Program-made: the position numbers and the translations under genes
Assembly: GCF_021155775.2 (NCBI RefSeq)
Contig: NC_060237.1
Location: forward strand, 19,986,970-20,050,969
Direction: 5' to 3'
Source of the DNA: Neodiprion pinetum
Taxonomy: Eukaryota; Arthropoda; Insecta; Hymenoptera; Diprionidae
Length of the DNA: 64,000 nucleotides
Part shown: positions 27,201 to 39,495 of the stretch, one piece after another
Position numbering within the stretch: position 1 is the stretch's first letter
Layout: every line of letters starts with the position of its first letter
The notes under the pieces: model-generated
What the model was told of the DNA's origin: nothing
Seen by the model: the letters and a program-made list of their open reading frames with translations, nothing else
Databases searched by the model: none

Positions 27201-29879
27201 TTCTTCCACTACAACCCCAAGCTCTGTTTTTCGAAGATCGAAGAACTCGGACGCATGGTCGATATACAGAATTTTTCCAAGGCGGACGTTGACCCGGAGT
27301 CGAACGGCGATAAAGTCGCCTGCGACAATGGTAACATAAACATAACCGTGAAGGAAACCGGACCGGACTTTGCTCAAGTTGAATGGAAGAGCTACGAGCC
27401 GTCCAGCGGTCAGCATGTTCTGGGCTACATTTTGAACTACATAGCAACCGAAAATACGGACGAGACCGTATTCGACTCGAATTTTTGCGGTAACAACACC
27501 TGGCAGGCAGTGGACGTTGACCCCTCAATATCCGAAAGAAATTCGCCGAAAGTTGCGAAACTGATAACTGACCTGAAGCCGTACACCCGTTACGCGGTAT
27601 ACGTGAAGACTTACACTCTGGGGAACGAGGGCTCCTTCGCGAGTCCGATTGGTCAGTCAGAGATAATTTTTTTCCGTACTCGAAGCGACGTACCGTCACC
27701 CCCGACGAACTTGTCCTCGGTTCCGTCAAGCGACACCGAAATCATGGTGCGATGGGGTCTGCCAGAGTTCCCAAACGGTCCGATAGAGTATTACATTTTG
27801 TCTGGATTCGTGATAAGAGACGATCCCGAGTTGCTCGAGGAGCGAAACTACTGCGAATACGGTCTCGTCGACGAGGCGCACATCGAAGATGAGCTCGGTG
27901 TCGAGGTTACGGAGAAAGTGGCAGTGGACTTGGTGACGGAGAAATCGGACGTTGACGTGGCAACGCGGAGCGGTCATTTTAGGAACACCACAAGGTCGTG
28001 CTGCAAAAAGGACGTGGTCGAGTCTAAGCCTGCGCCTCCGATGAAGTTCGCGATCACGTGCAACGAGGACATCAGTCTCAGCCGTTACGTACCCGGCAAG
28101 CAGAGCTTCTGCAGAACGTCGAGCGTGAGCTACCAGAAGCCAGTCATTGTCCGGGGTGCGTACGAGGTCTTTTCGTTCAACGTAACCGGCGAAAACAATT
28201 CCTACCTCGTGAAGAACCTGAAGCATTATTCGACTTACACTATTTCCCTCGCCGCCTGTGGTATGAAGCTTGAGAACGACGCGGAGCAGTGTTCGCTGGT
28301 CGAATACACGAGCGCCAGGACCTTGAAGAGGCAGTCCGCCGACGACGTGCGCAACGTCAATGTGGCCATTTCGAATAACACGATAGTAACGATCTCTTGG
28401 GATCCGGTAGTCGAACCAAACGGATTGACGGTCGCCTACAAGATCGAGTACACGAACCTCGAGGTTAGAGATGTGAAGAAAGCCGAAGAGTGCGTTACGA
28501 ACAAGGAGGCGCGCGAAAAACGCAACACGTTCACATTGGTCAATCTGAATCCGGGGAAGTACAGCGTCAGGGTCCAATCAATGTCGCTCGCCGGCGACGG
28601 AAACTTTTCGGAATTTTTCGAGTTCCTCATTGGAGTCCAGGACCATAGCTCGATGGGTGTGATAATAGGGCTTTGCTTTGCCGTAGTCGCTGTACTGGTG
28701 GCATTTGTCTTGTATCTCGTGTGGAAACGGCGACAGTACAAAATGAAACAGATCAGATTGATAGCCAGTGTGAATCCGGACTACATTGAGACGAAATACG
28801 TCCTGGACGAGTGGGAAGTGCCGCGAGAGGACGTTGAGATAATGGAGGAACTCGGGTTGGGTAATTTTGGAATGGTTTACCGCGGCATCTTGAACGGCAC
28901 GCGGAACGTTGCGATAAAAACGATATCGGTAACGGCTAATTATCGCGAACAAAACGAATTTCTGAACGAGGCATCGGTCATGAAGAATTTCTCCACCTTC
29001 CACATAATCAAACTACTCGGTGTCGTCTCGGTTGGTAGTCCGCCGTTCGTTATAATGGAACTGATGGAGAACGGTGACCTTAAAACGTATCTGAGAAAGA
29101 CACGAGACACCCAGTTGGTGCCGAATTTTTCACGCATATGCAGAATGGCCGCAGAAATAGCAGACGGCATGGCTTACCTCGAGTCGAAGAAATTCGTTCA
29201 CAGAGATTTGGCGGCGAGAAATTGCATGGTGTCGAAGAATTTGGTTTGTAAGATCGGGGACTTTGGTATGGCCAGAGATATATATGAGACGGATTACTAC
29301 AAGATTGGCAAGAAGGGTTTGTTGCCGATTAGATGGATGGCGCCGGAGAACTTATCCGACGGTGTTTTCACTTCTGACTCTGACGTTTGGTCGTACGGCG
29401 TTGTACTATACGAAATATTGACCCTCGCCGAAATTCCCTATCAGGGATTCTCCAACGAGGAGGTGCTGAACTACGTGTTGCGCAAGGGGACCGTGGAAAT
29501 ACCGAAAAACTGTCCTGAGATAATTTACAAAATAATGGAACGGTGCTTCAAGTGGAGACCTAACGACAGGCCGACCTTTCTTGAGATTGTTTCCGAGCTA
29601 GAGCCATTCCTTTCGCAAGATTTTTGCACATCGTCGTTTTACCACTCATCGGACGGCGTCGAAATCCGTAACTCGGGGGTAAAAAAGGTTTACCACAACG
29701 CTGCGCCCATCAGATTTTACTTTGGAAACGAAACCGCGAGGTGGGTGAAGGACTTCGAAGACAACGTAATGCTTCTCGATCAAACTAAGGCCGGTTCGAG
29801 CCGGGGACGCATTTTTAAGAACGGTTTTCAACAGTTTGGCGACCACCCCGCCATGGAGGACGTATCTTTGGACCGTTGA
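21234..29879 (+). CDS. InR: Insulin-like receptor tyrosine kinase
   Basis: Insulin receptor, a plasma-membrane tyrosine kinase for insulin-like peptides. Five coding exons keep frame: 21234-21974, 25985-26135, 26246-26423, 26530-26704, 26826-29879 (1432 aa; human INSR is about 1380). Order: signal peptide (MKSKRLVVLFFVLG..), a charged N-terminal extension of about 140 residues, L1, Cys-rich furin-like domain (exons 3-4), L2, FnIII domains, TM at about 1026-1048, juxtamembrane NPDY (1065-1068), kinase from about 1085. Kinase landmarks are intact: glycine loop GLGNFG 1092-1097, K1113, HRD with D1209, DFG from D1227, activation-loop YETDYY (Y1235, Y1239, Y1240). Oddities: exon 5 carries L2 through the kinase with no intron. 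The insert region after the Cys pair (C807-C808) has no RXK/RR site, and an REKR lies instead at 978-981 in the last FnIII domain. An RDRR sits at 62-65 in the N-terminal extension. The C-tail is short. Identity is certain; which insect InR paralog it is remains open. Confidence 0.96.
22184..22405 (-). repeat. Dispersed repeat copy A (inverted partner at 24701-24916)
   Basis: Read on -, this matches 24701-24916 on + at roughly 85% by eye. Shared blocks include GGATGCGAAAAGAGCAA, ACGAACGAGAACGACATAA and ATCCCAATTTGATGCAAAA. Both copies are preceded, in their own sense, by an A-rich tract. It overlaps the pol-like fragment of the BEL/Pao remnant. A weaker third relative may lie at about 24117-24150. 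Confidence 0.75.
22341..23748 (-). mobile_element. Decayed BEL/Pao LTR retrotransposon fragment in InR intron 1
   Basis: On -, fragments of a BEL/Pao-type polyprotein lie in broken frames. A gag part (about 23530 down to 22740) has the family words RIEFPTFSGNY, LHYLKTSLTGEL and RYENKRLL, as in the DUF1759 region. A piece from the pol end with VSENPADLTSRG lies at about 22560-22500. Frame shifts separate the gag pieces and most of pol is missing. Upstream in the sense direction, 23731-23748 reads TGGTCCCTCGAGCCGGAT on -, complementary to an animal tRNA-Tyr 3' end with one mismatch, so it is the likely primer-binding site. The LTR would then lie above 23749, but I find no second LTR copy. This is a dead insertion in antisense orientation to the host gene. 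Confidence 0.75.
24701..24916 (+). repeat. Dispersed repeat copy B (inverted partner at 22184-22405)
   Basis: This is the partner of copy A in opposite orientation, about 2.3 kb away in the same intron. Similarity stops at a shared GCATGAATTT end on one side and an A-rich tract on the other. Together the copies could fold into an imperfect hairpin in the insulin receptor pre-mRNA. Confidence 0.75.
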
Positions 29880-32693
29880 AGCGTTAATCCGCGTGCCGAA
29901 ACCTTCGACGGCTGGTTAGTATCTTCATTGAAACTGCGAGAAAGACTGCAGCTTTGTTCTCGATCAAATTATCTAAGTTTCGGTACATTTTGGTAGTGGT
30001 TCGCTACACATTGCCCGTATTCCGTGTCATTGAACTTGTTACAGAGCGTGCGAAAAATATAGATAGAGAGAGAGGCGAATGTGTGCGAGTAGAAAAGTGA
30101 ACGAGAGACTGCTATTTTTGTGCCTTTAGACACAAAGTGCCTTATTTAATCAACGAATAATCAAATTCAGGGAAATTGCGTCTGGACAGAAATTGATCCT
30201 GGTTGTTTCTCCACAAATCATTTCAGCCGGTCTGTGTGGAAATCCCGTTTTAAAATATTTTACCTTGGATAAAGGCATTCTTAAAAGTAACTTACTCCTG
30301 CTAAGATGTATTCAATTACACATCGTCATCACAAATGTTGGCGCGGTTTATTGCCAAGAAGAAGAAGTTTGCGTTTTGAAGAGCGAATAACGCTAAATAT
30401 TACATGCATATGATATATCCAACGCAGTTTCAGACACATGTTTCTTGTTTTCGGGACCAACGAGTTGGAGTTAAGATTTTCTGAAGAAACATGTAGAATT
30501 GACTTTTATTCTTCATAAAAAATTTCTTATGTACAACTTTCACCTTTACAACTATATATGCATAATTACATATGTATAGTAGATAATTTTTGAACACAAC
30601 ACAATGAACTGAGGCTTAAATACCATTTAATTACTTGCGTCATCTTATCGTAGTATGACTTATATCATAAATCCAACTATATTATCATCAAAGATTTCTT
30701 GGCTTCAATTGAACTCCGGTTGAATAGATCGCAGATCTTCAATTCACTTGTTTCATACGATCACCTTGAACTACAGATAAAACCAGAACTTCTTGTCAGG
30801 CTAGTTATTCCAATCTTAGTTAATCAACTTTAAACTTGGTCCGACCTTTTACCCATTTTATGCACGTTGATTTGTACATCACGTGCATCCGTTTTTACGT
30901 TCTTCAGTTATCCAAATAATACAACTCACTTCAACATGAAATTCCAAAGATGTATTTCGGTTCAGTATGAGTGCGATTTGTCGAGAATCAGAATTTCAAT
31001 AAATTCCAGACTCGCGAAAACGTTAAGCGAAGCTTTTCAAGGTTGAGAAAATATTTGTTCCACTCGAGTGAAGAACGTTTTTTTTTTTTTTTTTTTTTTT
31101 ATTTTCATATTTTTTTGTTTTTGTTTTTTTGCTGCTCACGTACCTTAGATTTAACGATCGTTTCTGTTATAACTTTACACTCGCATATGCCGAACTAAAA
31201 CAATTTTGGCACGCACTTGCGTATTTCTAGAAGTAGGCCCTGTAATCACGTGTGTACATGCATGACGCACACTCGACTCGTTGGATTCCGAATATGCCGG
31301 AATCCGAGACGCCGGGTGTACGTCTGTCAATTGTAACTTCATTTGCGATTGGGCAAGTCCTTTCGCGCAACGTTGCAGACAAGAGTATAGCATATACTTA
31401 TTTTACGTCGCATTATGACGGTTGCACGTGAGAATTTCGCACCGGGATATTCCTAATCAAAAAATCCTGCCATACCGTCTTCCACAAAAGACTATGACCA
31501 TTATATTGTATACAAAACTAATTTATATACCGTAGCGATTAGGTTAAATTATTATATTTTAGATAAACCAATTCTCTATTTTGTTTTCGTTATATTTCTT
31601 GTTTCCGCATACAGCGACGTTTTTACTAAGGTGTTCGTTGATCGGGAGCAGGAAAGTTTGAAATCAAATAACTTGTACTTTATAGCATATTTTATATTAT
31701 GTATAATATTTTATGTTTATATACTTAAGACTTACATTCAATAGTTATGGACCGTAACAATGATTCATTAATATCCTAAGCCACGTTACTGTTAGTATTG
31801 CCGCTGAGTATTACAACTAGTCACATAAGCCAAAAGTTTGTTATTCTCGCAGAAAAGTTTTCTTTTTTTTCAGTTTTTTAAATAAACAGTAATAGGAATC
31901 CCAATAACCGTGTTTCTCAACCATCCGCACCTCGCGTTCACGCGTATCTATAATCTGTAATATCCGTAACCTTATTGTTAAACACCTACACATAGTTCTC
32001 AGTTATCGCTATATCTTGTGCCGGTCGCACTTGACCCCTGCACATTTACATAACACGATATCCAGTTTTTCTTTTGCTTCTGTTTTTTACTCTTTGTCCT
32101 GCAGCAAACAGCAAAGCTCTAATCTAATCTCGCTGCGATTATACTCTCCCGAAGCCCGCACGTATCGACTAGACGTTGTGCAAGCAATGAGATGCCGGTC
32201 CATATGGCGCTTAGTAACGCTCGTTTGTAACTCAATCTCTGCTTCAACATTCATAATTACGAGTGATCAGGTGTCCGCTTGTCGCCTACGTACCAATTGT
32301 CCTACCGAGGCAGGTATCGTCGTGGGAGGTCCCCGTCTTGCGCCTCGACGATGTGCAAGCCGAACCAGAGTTTAGCCAAGTTTACCGCGAAAATCACCCC
32401 TGAATACCGGTATTCAATTGAAAATAAAAATCATTTCTCTTATATCAAGTCCCGTTTCCTGTCCTATTCCAACTTCGATAGCACCGTGATATATTACATC
32501 GTGTACGATGTAAGAACCGTTGTAGATACGAGCATGGTACATTTCTAAAGTCATGGAACGTCATTTTCTCCTGTGCAAAAAGAGATGGAATTCATAATAA
32601 CTGAATCGACTAAATATGGAACCGCAATGTTCGGCCCGGAAAACCCAATTCAATCTCAATTATACAACATCACAGGTATCGCATGATGTTCAT
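29880..32693. other. InR 3' UTR and intergenic DNA
   Basis: No second gene is supported. The first few hundred bases after the InR stop are presumably 3' UTR; no canonical AATAAA lies close by, and the clearest one seen is at 31881-31886. A T-run sits near 31080-31100. The neighbouring gene (32694-33866, -) converges on InR from the right. Confidence 0.5.
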
Positions 32694-33866
32694 CTAGTCA
32701 AGATAAGGGTTGTAATGATTTGCGTTCATGTTTTCAAGCTCAACGACCGTGTACTTTTTCGTGGCTATCGGGTAATGGTCGAGGTTCAAGAGAGGGTTGT
32801 AAATATTCGCATTCCTGGTTTCGATCTCTTCAAAAGTCGCAGTCTTCGATTTGTCTTGGCGGAGCTTGAGGTCGATGTCGAGACCAACGGACTGAGAGCT
32901 TGCTTTTCTTTGGATTTCATTCGAGTTATCCGAGCGATCGACCTTTGAAGGCCACCAGGTAAGAGCGGGTCGGTTCGGTTTGCTGGGTCTTGTTGCCTCT
33001 GCTAAAGTTTCAGGGACGAGCGGATCCGCTGGCATTAGCAGACTGGCGTCATCGTCGACATTTGTTCTCCAATCCAGGTCCAGCGATTTCTTCACCGAAT
33101 TTTCTTGACTAGTTTCATCTTCCGTTCCAGCAGGAATTAGCCGTGACGAAGGAAGCCCGTATCGGGTACTCATCGCCTGTAAATTCTTAAATTTCAATCG
33201 AAAATATTACATTGAGAAGAAATCAGTTTTTAGCATAAATGCAGGAGGAATCTCCAGGTCATCTTGGGACCGGTTAACTTGTTTTTGCCACTTATTGTGA
33301 AAGGCAATTTTACTATTTCGCGGTAAAATTCATTTTTCATTTCACTCTGACAACTTGTTTTTACGTGAAGAACTCATGCTTAGATGAGATTAGAAAAAAT
33401 GAAACCAACGAGTTTTAAACTGGATGTTTCGATTCGAAAAAACAATGAAAATAGGATTTTCTGAGAAACTGCTCCAATCGATATTTTTACGAAGTTCGAG
33501 CGATACGTATTCGGGTACAATGACTCGGAATTTTGTCGGAATGAAAATTCACAATAAATATCAGCTCAAATAAGAGTCAATGAAGAATAGTTTGCGAATA
33601 TTTTAGTATCTTAATGTAGAATAGGATCACAATCTTCATTAAGGGAGTGATCATTTTTATGCATCTATTTCTTTCTTTCAAGCTAAATTCGCATTCGATG
33701 GTAAAACAATTTTTAGGAGCGGGTGTAAGGTGTTCTCGTAATAAATAAAATTTCACAAAGAACTCCGATTCTTGGTCATTGCTTAATAATGCTAGATGGG
33801 TATACTTACCGGAGCTTGCATGGTAATTAATACCATGAGGGAGTAAAAGTATACCAAGAAATCCAT
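32694..33866 (-). CDS. Secreted protein with duplicated C-terminal motif, candidate peptide precursor
   Basis: Not recognised. Two exons join in phase 0: 33866-33810 (19 codons, hydrophobic signal-like MDFLVYFYSLMVLITMQAP, donor CCG|GTAAGT) and 33176-32694 (160 codons plus stop, acceptor TTTACAG). The product is 179 aa, hydrophilic, rich in Asp/Ser/Lys and without cysteines, so it is secreted or lumenal. The C-terminus holds two related units: TFEEIETRNANIYNPLLN (ending near 150) and TVVELENMNANHYNPYLD (162-179). They share the core NAN-x-YNP-x-L. The second unit is set off by Lys-Lys (159-160), which would free a 19-residue C-terminal peptide; another basic pair (RK) lies further upstream. 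No Gly precedes a basic site or the C-terminus, so amidation is not expected. Signal peptide, acidic spacer, dibasic site and repeated terminal motif resemble neuropeptide or hormone precursors. That function is inference, and a secreted structural protein is the alternative. Confidence 0.75.
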
Positions 33867-33922
33867 CACTAAAACGGAGTAAAAGCTGCACTGCACTACA
33901 CGGACCAACAATAGTCGACTAA

Positions 33923-33963
33923 GGACTCAAACTGAGCGTACTCTCGGCGCGCTTATATTTATA
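33923..33963 (-). promoter_or_regulatory. TATA box plus initiator for the secreted-peptide gene
   Basis: On -, TATAAATATAAG lies at 33963-33952. About 25 bases downstream is CTCAGTTTGA (around 33936-33927), matching the arthropod initiator TCAGT. Transcription would start near 33933, giving a 5' UTR of about 65 bases before the ATG at 33866. The arrangement supports both the gene and the chosen start, and suggests tissue- or time-specific expression. Confidence 0.75.
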
Positions 33964-36900
33964 AGACGGCTCTCGAGATTTCATCGCTAGTCGATATCCC
34001 ACAGTCGAGCTGATCTGAAGAGAAAAAAAACCGTAGTGAGCACCGCTCCGGGAAAACAGGAATGACGTCTTTCGAACTTAGCAGGTCGAATCGGAATCAA
34101 GGCAACTTTGGACTAGAGTGGTGAATGAATTCATGTGTTTGCTTCGTTGTTTCTTTCTTTTTACGCATTGATTTTGTATTGTTGTTTTCCGAACGTTGTC
34201 TGTCCACGTCTATGTAGACAAGCGTTCGTCGAGACTACAGCAGGGGCGTAAACACCGATGATTGCGGTTCTACCAAGGCGTTAATCCATCTTATGAATGG
34301 CCAATTGCCATCGTAACGCAAACTAATTGACCAATTTACGAACAAAATGCGCTTTCTTTTTTTACTACGGTATCTCATTTATGCTTATGAGAAGTTATTT
34401 ACTTCGAGAATGTTTACTAGCAAACATCACGCTCTACATATTTTATTCCCATTCATTGACTGAAATCGGTTTGCGAAAACAGAGACGATAAGCTTGGTCT
34501 AAGCGATATTTTTAAATAAATGGCTTGCCGAATCCATTTAGAGTTTATATTATTTGCGTGACGCGCGTGTTTGACCAACCCAATGGTCTAAATAATTCTG
34601 AGACAGTGTTTATCGTTTAGAGTTGAAATTAAGTTGGTTCGTAAAGCGTGCTGCCCACTGCTTAATAATTTACGAGTCCAAAGAAAAATTGAGCGAAAGT
34701 ATTTCGAATGCACAATTGTCGAAACTTTATCATTAATTTTTATGAGACTTTGATTGAGCGCGACTGACTGATAACAAATCTCAACGACTTTTCTCTAATT
34801 GTTTTTCGTTCATTTAATATAAGAATAATTTCTTCTTATCGTTATGCACCGTGCATGAAAAGCTTCCACACATTTCAACACGTCGATATGAAAATTTATA
34901 ATTATACAGTACATGAAAAATACAATTAATCGAAGCTGCAGCGTATCTGCTCTGGAACGCACTTGTCGTGAACTTGAAATATTTGCACTTGCATCAATAA
35001 TCATCTTTAAAAAATTACGTAGTCTGCCGAATTATAATCGTTGTCAGAAACAGCGTTTTGCAATAAAATCGTTGCAAAATCTCAGACTATGAGGTCAAAG
35101 GCTATCGCTAAGATACGAAATTTTTTTAACCCTCTCCGCTGTTATATAACTAATTATCTCTACATCGCGCAGCATCAGTGTTCTCGATTTTATTTCGATG
35201 TGAATTGTGACACGAACCCGTTTAACAGAGTGGCTTTATTCCAGGTTCTCTGTGGAAAATATAATGACTTTCCACGGGTAATGCTTCGCGATACATGGCA
35301 AAGATATTTGTGGTAAAAAGTACGTAAAAATCTGCGAACTAAAGCAGTTCCGAGTTGAGTAACAAAAACAGTGATTTACGGTCCGAATTCACCGTTAGAA
35401 AATATCCCACCCCATTCTTTGCAAATTTTAGAAAAATACACATTACATACCCTTACTTTACAACTTGTCGGATACAGTACGAAATTGGAGAAAGTGAATC
35501 AGCAGGGTTTAAAATTCAGGCAGAATTTCCGGCGGTGAAGATTCTATAAAAACACGGGTTAAACAAGCATCGCCTTACCAGCTCCCCACCATGTCCTTCA
35601 TCCAGTTTGCACTCAACGCTACTTTCCTGCCCGCAATTTATATACAATTACGAAATTCCATACAGCATGTGGGTTTGTGCATGTGTGGCAGCGTGTCTGA
35701 TGATTATTCATACGTAGTAGTACACTGCAGTAGCTCGAAGCTGGCTAGAGAGAGAAACGTACCGTATTTTATTGTTAGTATAGTGTCGTTGGCATCACCA
35801 CGCACGTGTTGCTATTTCTTTAGTGTCGGTTGTGCCGATCGAGGCAAATACGAATGGCAGTGCCTACCATAGACGCGCATGATCCTCGAAGGCTGTATCA
35901 GGTTTCGCCCTTGAAGGGGTGCTTCGACCAATGACCAGTTCGCGGGTGGTTCGGTGCTTCGATATCAAACCGACCTTGTAAAAGTCGCATTTTTCATACA
36001 CGTGAACGCTTCATCGCAACTTCTAGGCGTCACCGCAATACGGTTGCTTATCGTTCGCACAACCCTTGGAGCTTGTTTGACAGTTCTCATCGATTCGCGA
36101 CCTTGGACCAGGTGGTTTTAGTCAAGTTTTAGGAGACATTGAACGGATCGCGGGAAGTGTAGTATAATATTGGAATCGGAAGATTGTCGTAACTCCTAAA
36201 GCGCTTGAAATTGTGTCACGAAACTCTCGACTTGATACTTTGTACTGCAAAATAATCGGAGTTGATCCGTACGACGGGTCAATCTGGTATCTAGTACTAG
36301 TATCTGGTCGTGTAACTGAGCTTGATATATTTTGCGAAGAACAGAGCATTTGTGTTACACCCCAAGGACGGAAATATGACGCGCGGTATGGTGTGAAACG
36401 GGTAAAGATAACAAACACGTTGCGCTCAATGTTCCGTCTGTAAAGCCACAGGTGTGACCGTATTATCGTTGCTTGTGAATCTGTTGTTATGGAAATTGAC
36501 AGGAATTTTTTATGATTTGAATTACGGCGCGATCTTTTAATGGATTAACAATAACGAGAAATGACGTTGAACTCTCGAGGTTCAAGTCCTACTCTACGTG
36601 GGCATGCCGATGCAATGAAACAATCTGTTTATATTCATCCGGCGATGATTCGTCAACGCTAAAAACGTCATTTGCATATGTTGTGTGGCTATTTTTTGGG
36701 CGCGTGACGTATTCGTCGAGGCTCCACCCACAGAAACTCATGAATTGAAGATGTATCCGTATCAGGCACGCTGTGATCAGTCAAATAATTGTTGCGTTTC
36801 ATAAGAGAACAACTTCACATACACCATATGGTACCGGGAATAAAAATTTTCGTTTTCGCAAGTTGCACGATTCTACTCACACTGCCTCACGTTAAGAGAA

Positions 36901-37189
36901 AGCCGTGTTTACCGGACAAATCGCGATAAAATAAACCACAGGTGTTACACGAGTGATACGATCAGCGCTCCGATGGTCAGCCTAACGATTTGCCGATTAA
37001 TTGTAGAATTATCGAACGTGGCATCCCAGTTAATTAATGGGAATCAACGACGCGTACGTTGATCGTGTTTTCAACAACAGGACAACATTTTTCCACCCAA
37101 TTAACGCCACATGCCTAGAGTAGACCGATAAGCTAATACGATAAATACGCGGACAAGGTGAGTAGCCAGATCCAATCCGATCAAGCAGG
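33964..37189. other. Intergenic region between divergent genes
   Basis: I see no supported gene. The region separates the peptide gene (-) from the PI-PLC-like gene (+) and should hold both upstream regulatory regions. Short open frames, such as the one at 36213-36443, show no family motif. Confidence 0.5.
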
Positions 37190-39495
37190 ATGAATGCGGT
37201 AGCCGTGATTTTCGGAGTTGCTGCCATTCTGGCCAGTGGTACTTCCTCTCCGACGAAGAGGGACACCGAGATAGCCACCAATGAGCAAGGTGAGTACCGC
37301 ATTCAGACGAAAGCACACCGTCGCACTCACCAGATGCTACTTGCAACGATGAAGAAAGACTTGAAACACATCCGGTGAAGTTAACCGGTTTATTCTGGTC
37401 TCAGAATCGCCGCTTTAACGTGCACGGTTAAAGTTTCATTGCTCGCTACCACTTATTACCATTAACGCACAGCAGGAAATATGTGGACTGGTGTCGTTGG
37501 TCGCGAAAATAGTCAAATGAAATGGAATTTAGTGCTAATTTTACAGAGTTCGAGGCCTCGCACGTAGGCCTGATCATATCGCCGATACTCTCGACCAGCG
37601 AAATTCGAGAGATCGAGGTCTACTGGAGTCACAGCTGTTTCCGGTCCGGAGATACAATCGCTCTCTACACGGAGGAGCCTTCGACCAATTCTACGCCAAT
37701 TTACAGCTTCCAGCCAACCGCTTCCAGCGGCATCAGGCAGACCGGAATTGATGCCGAATTCGTACCAAGCTCCAGTCTGACGTTTGAGAGACAATGCCTA
37801 GGTGGGATTTCTCATTTTACTTCTGCGAGCACCGAGCCTTCGTCAATTCAATTCTCAAGCGCGTCTTTGAATGTCTATGTCTGCGACAGGATACCACGTC
37901 GCTTGGCTACGCGACGATTCGATAATGAAGACCAACTGCTTGGAGACTCGACCAAACTGGATGGCCGACCGGAAGGAAGCTTTGGGCTCGAAGAGATTCC
38001 GCGACCTTTTTCTACCGGGCACTCACAATTCAGGCTCATACTCGATTGTCGAAGAACCAACCTCCGAAAATATAGTGTCCAAATACATCATCTGTCAGGT
38101 GACAAGTGAACTGTTTAAGAATAAACTTCTTTGGCCTCATAGACCACTGTGCAACTGTAAAAGCCACAGTGTCGCGTAACTGTTAGGTACATAAATGACC
38201 AAACCGGATTGCTGAAGGTAGAGACCGCGTACAACGTTACATTTGCGAGACTTCACACTTTACGTGCTCAAAGCGGAAACTTTCGGAACATCAGCATAAC
38301 TCCTTTACAGGCTTAAAATCTGTTGACGGTATACTTAAGAAACCAGTTGAGAAATATTTTCTCGCACTTGTCGCAATAGCGGAGAACGAATTTTTGGGAA
38401 AAAGTACCGTAATATCAGTCAGTCTGTGCAAAAGACCAATGAAATGTAATCCACGATGTCTTCGTGCCTGATGAATTTCATTTTACATGAAATATAGGTA
38501 TATATAATTTGGCGGATTGCTTTTTTCAGACAGTTAACCGCAGTAAAAATCACTCCTAGCCAAGAAACACCTTTACAACTATCAAATGAAATTTGATTTT
38601 CCAGGACGAGGATATCTTGGCGCAACTCATATATGGGGTTCGGTACCTTGACATCAGGGCGGGATATTACAGCTCCTCAGATCCGGTCTGGTGGGTTAAT
38701 CACGGACTGTTCAAGGTTGTCGAGATGCAGGAAGTGATCGATGACGTTAAAACGTTCCTCGACAATACCGAGGAAATCGTAATATTTGACGTACAAGAAT
38801 TTCCTGTCGGTGAGTGAAAAAGAACCTTCGAAATAACAGAAACTTTCCCGTCACGAAGCTACCGTTTTTCCTTCGGTTCAAGGTTTCGGTACCGACTTGA
38901 CGATACACGCAAAGCTGGTAGCTTATCTCGAAGAACAATTTGCCGACTACCTTTTGCCGAAGAGTTACGGATGGTCGACGTCGCTCGAGACCGTTTGGGC
39001 TTCCGGAAAGCGGCTGATTATCGGCTACGACGAGAGTAGCGTCGTTCCTTTGTACGACTCAATTTGGCCCTGTGTCACCCAACAGTGGGGCGATGTCAGA
39101 ACCATATCCGATCTTTACACATATCTGAGCGGAATCGAGTCGGCCGCGCTGAGGTAGGTACGAAGCGACCTTATTCGATCCTTTGCGTCCACCTCGCTCC
39201 TCAACTCGATCTCTGCTTCTCTAGCTCCAGTGCGGTAAACCCAAGATCAGCCATGGCGGAGTTGACTCCAAACACCTGGGACATCTTGCTCGATCGACTC
39301 GGAGGACTGCGCCAAATGGCGGATGACGTTAACGTGAACGTGACGAAATGGTACAACACCCAGTTTCAGGACAGCGCCAATATCGTCGCCGTCGATTTTT
39401 TCAAGGGTACCGGAATCGTCGAAGTGGCCATCGAGTGGACCGACAAAAGGGTTTCCGACGCCTCGTCTTCCCTCTACACTTGCACGGCGAAATAA
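37190..39495 (+). CDS. Secreted PI-PLC X-domain-containing protein (PLCXD-like)
   Basis: Six exons keep frame: 37190-37289, 37547-37801, 37890-38098, 38605-38809, 38883-39153, 39225-39495; product 436 aa. A signal peptide (MNAVAVIFGVAAILASG) is followed by an N-terminal beta-type domain of about 90 residues (ISPILSTSEIREIEVYWSH...). Then comes the PI-PLC X domain: RDLFLPGTHNSGSY with H164, GVRYLDIRAGYY, WWVNHGL with H221, and the strand VIFDVQEF. Both histidines used by phosphatidylinositol phospholipases C for in-line attack and proton transfer are present, so activity is plausible. It lacks the PH, EF-hand, Y and C2 parts of signalling PLCs, which places it with the small PLCXD proteins. 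The extra N-terminal domain and signal peptide suggest an extracellular insect form. Its substrate is unknown. Confidence 0.9.

Noticed and set aside
27726..28577. 283-codon frame on -
   Set aside because: Antisense to the FnIII part of InR; it follows from codon bias of the sense strand.
36213..36443. 76-codon frame on +
   Set aside because: Begins at a non-ATG codon and shows no family motif or exon context.
36578..36592. Possible tRNA B box (GGTTCAAGTCC)
   Set aside because: The flanking bases do not form a T-stem, and there is no A box or acceptor stem at the right distance.
37522..38109. Single long frame through PLCXD exons 2-3
   Set aside because: Reading past 37801 leaves the PI-PLC frame; splicing 37801 to 37890 restores the conserved X domain.
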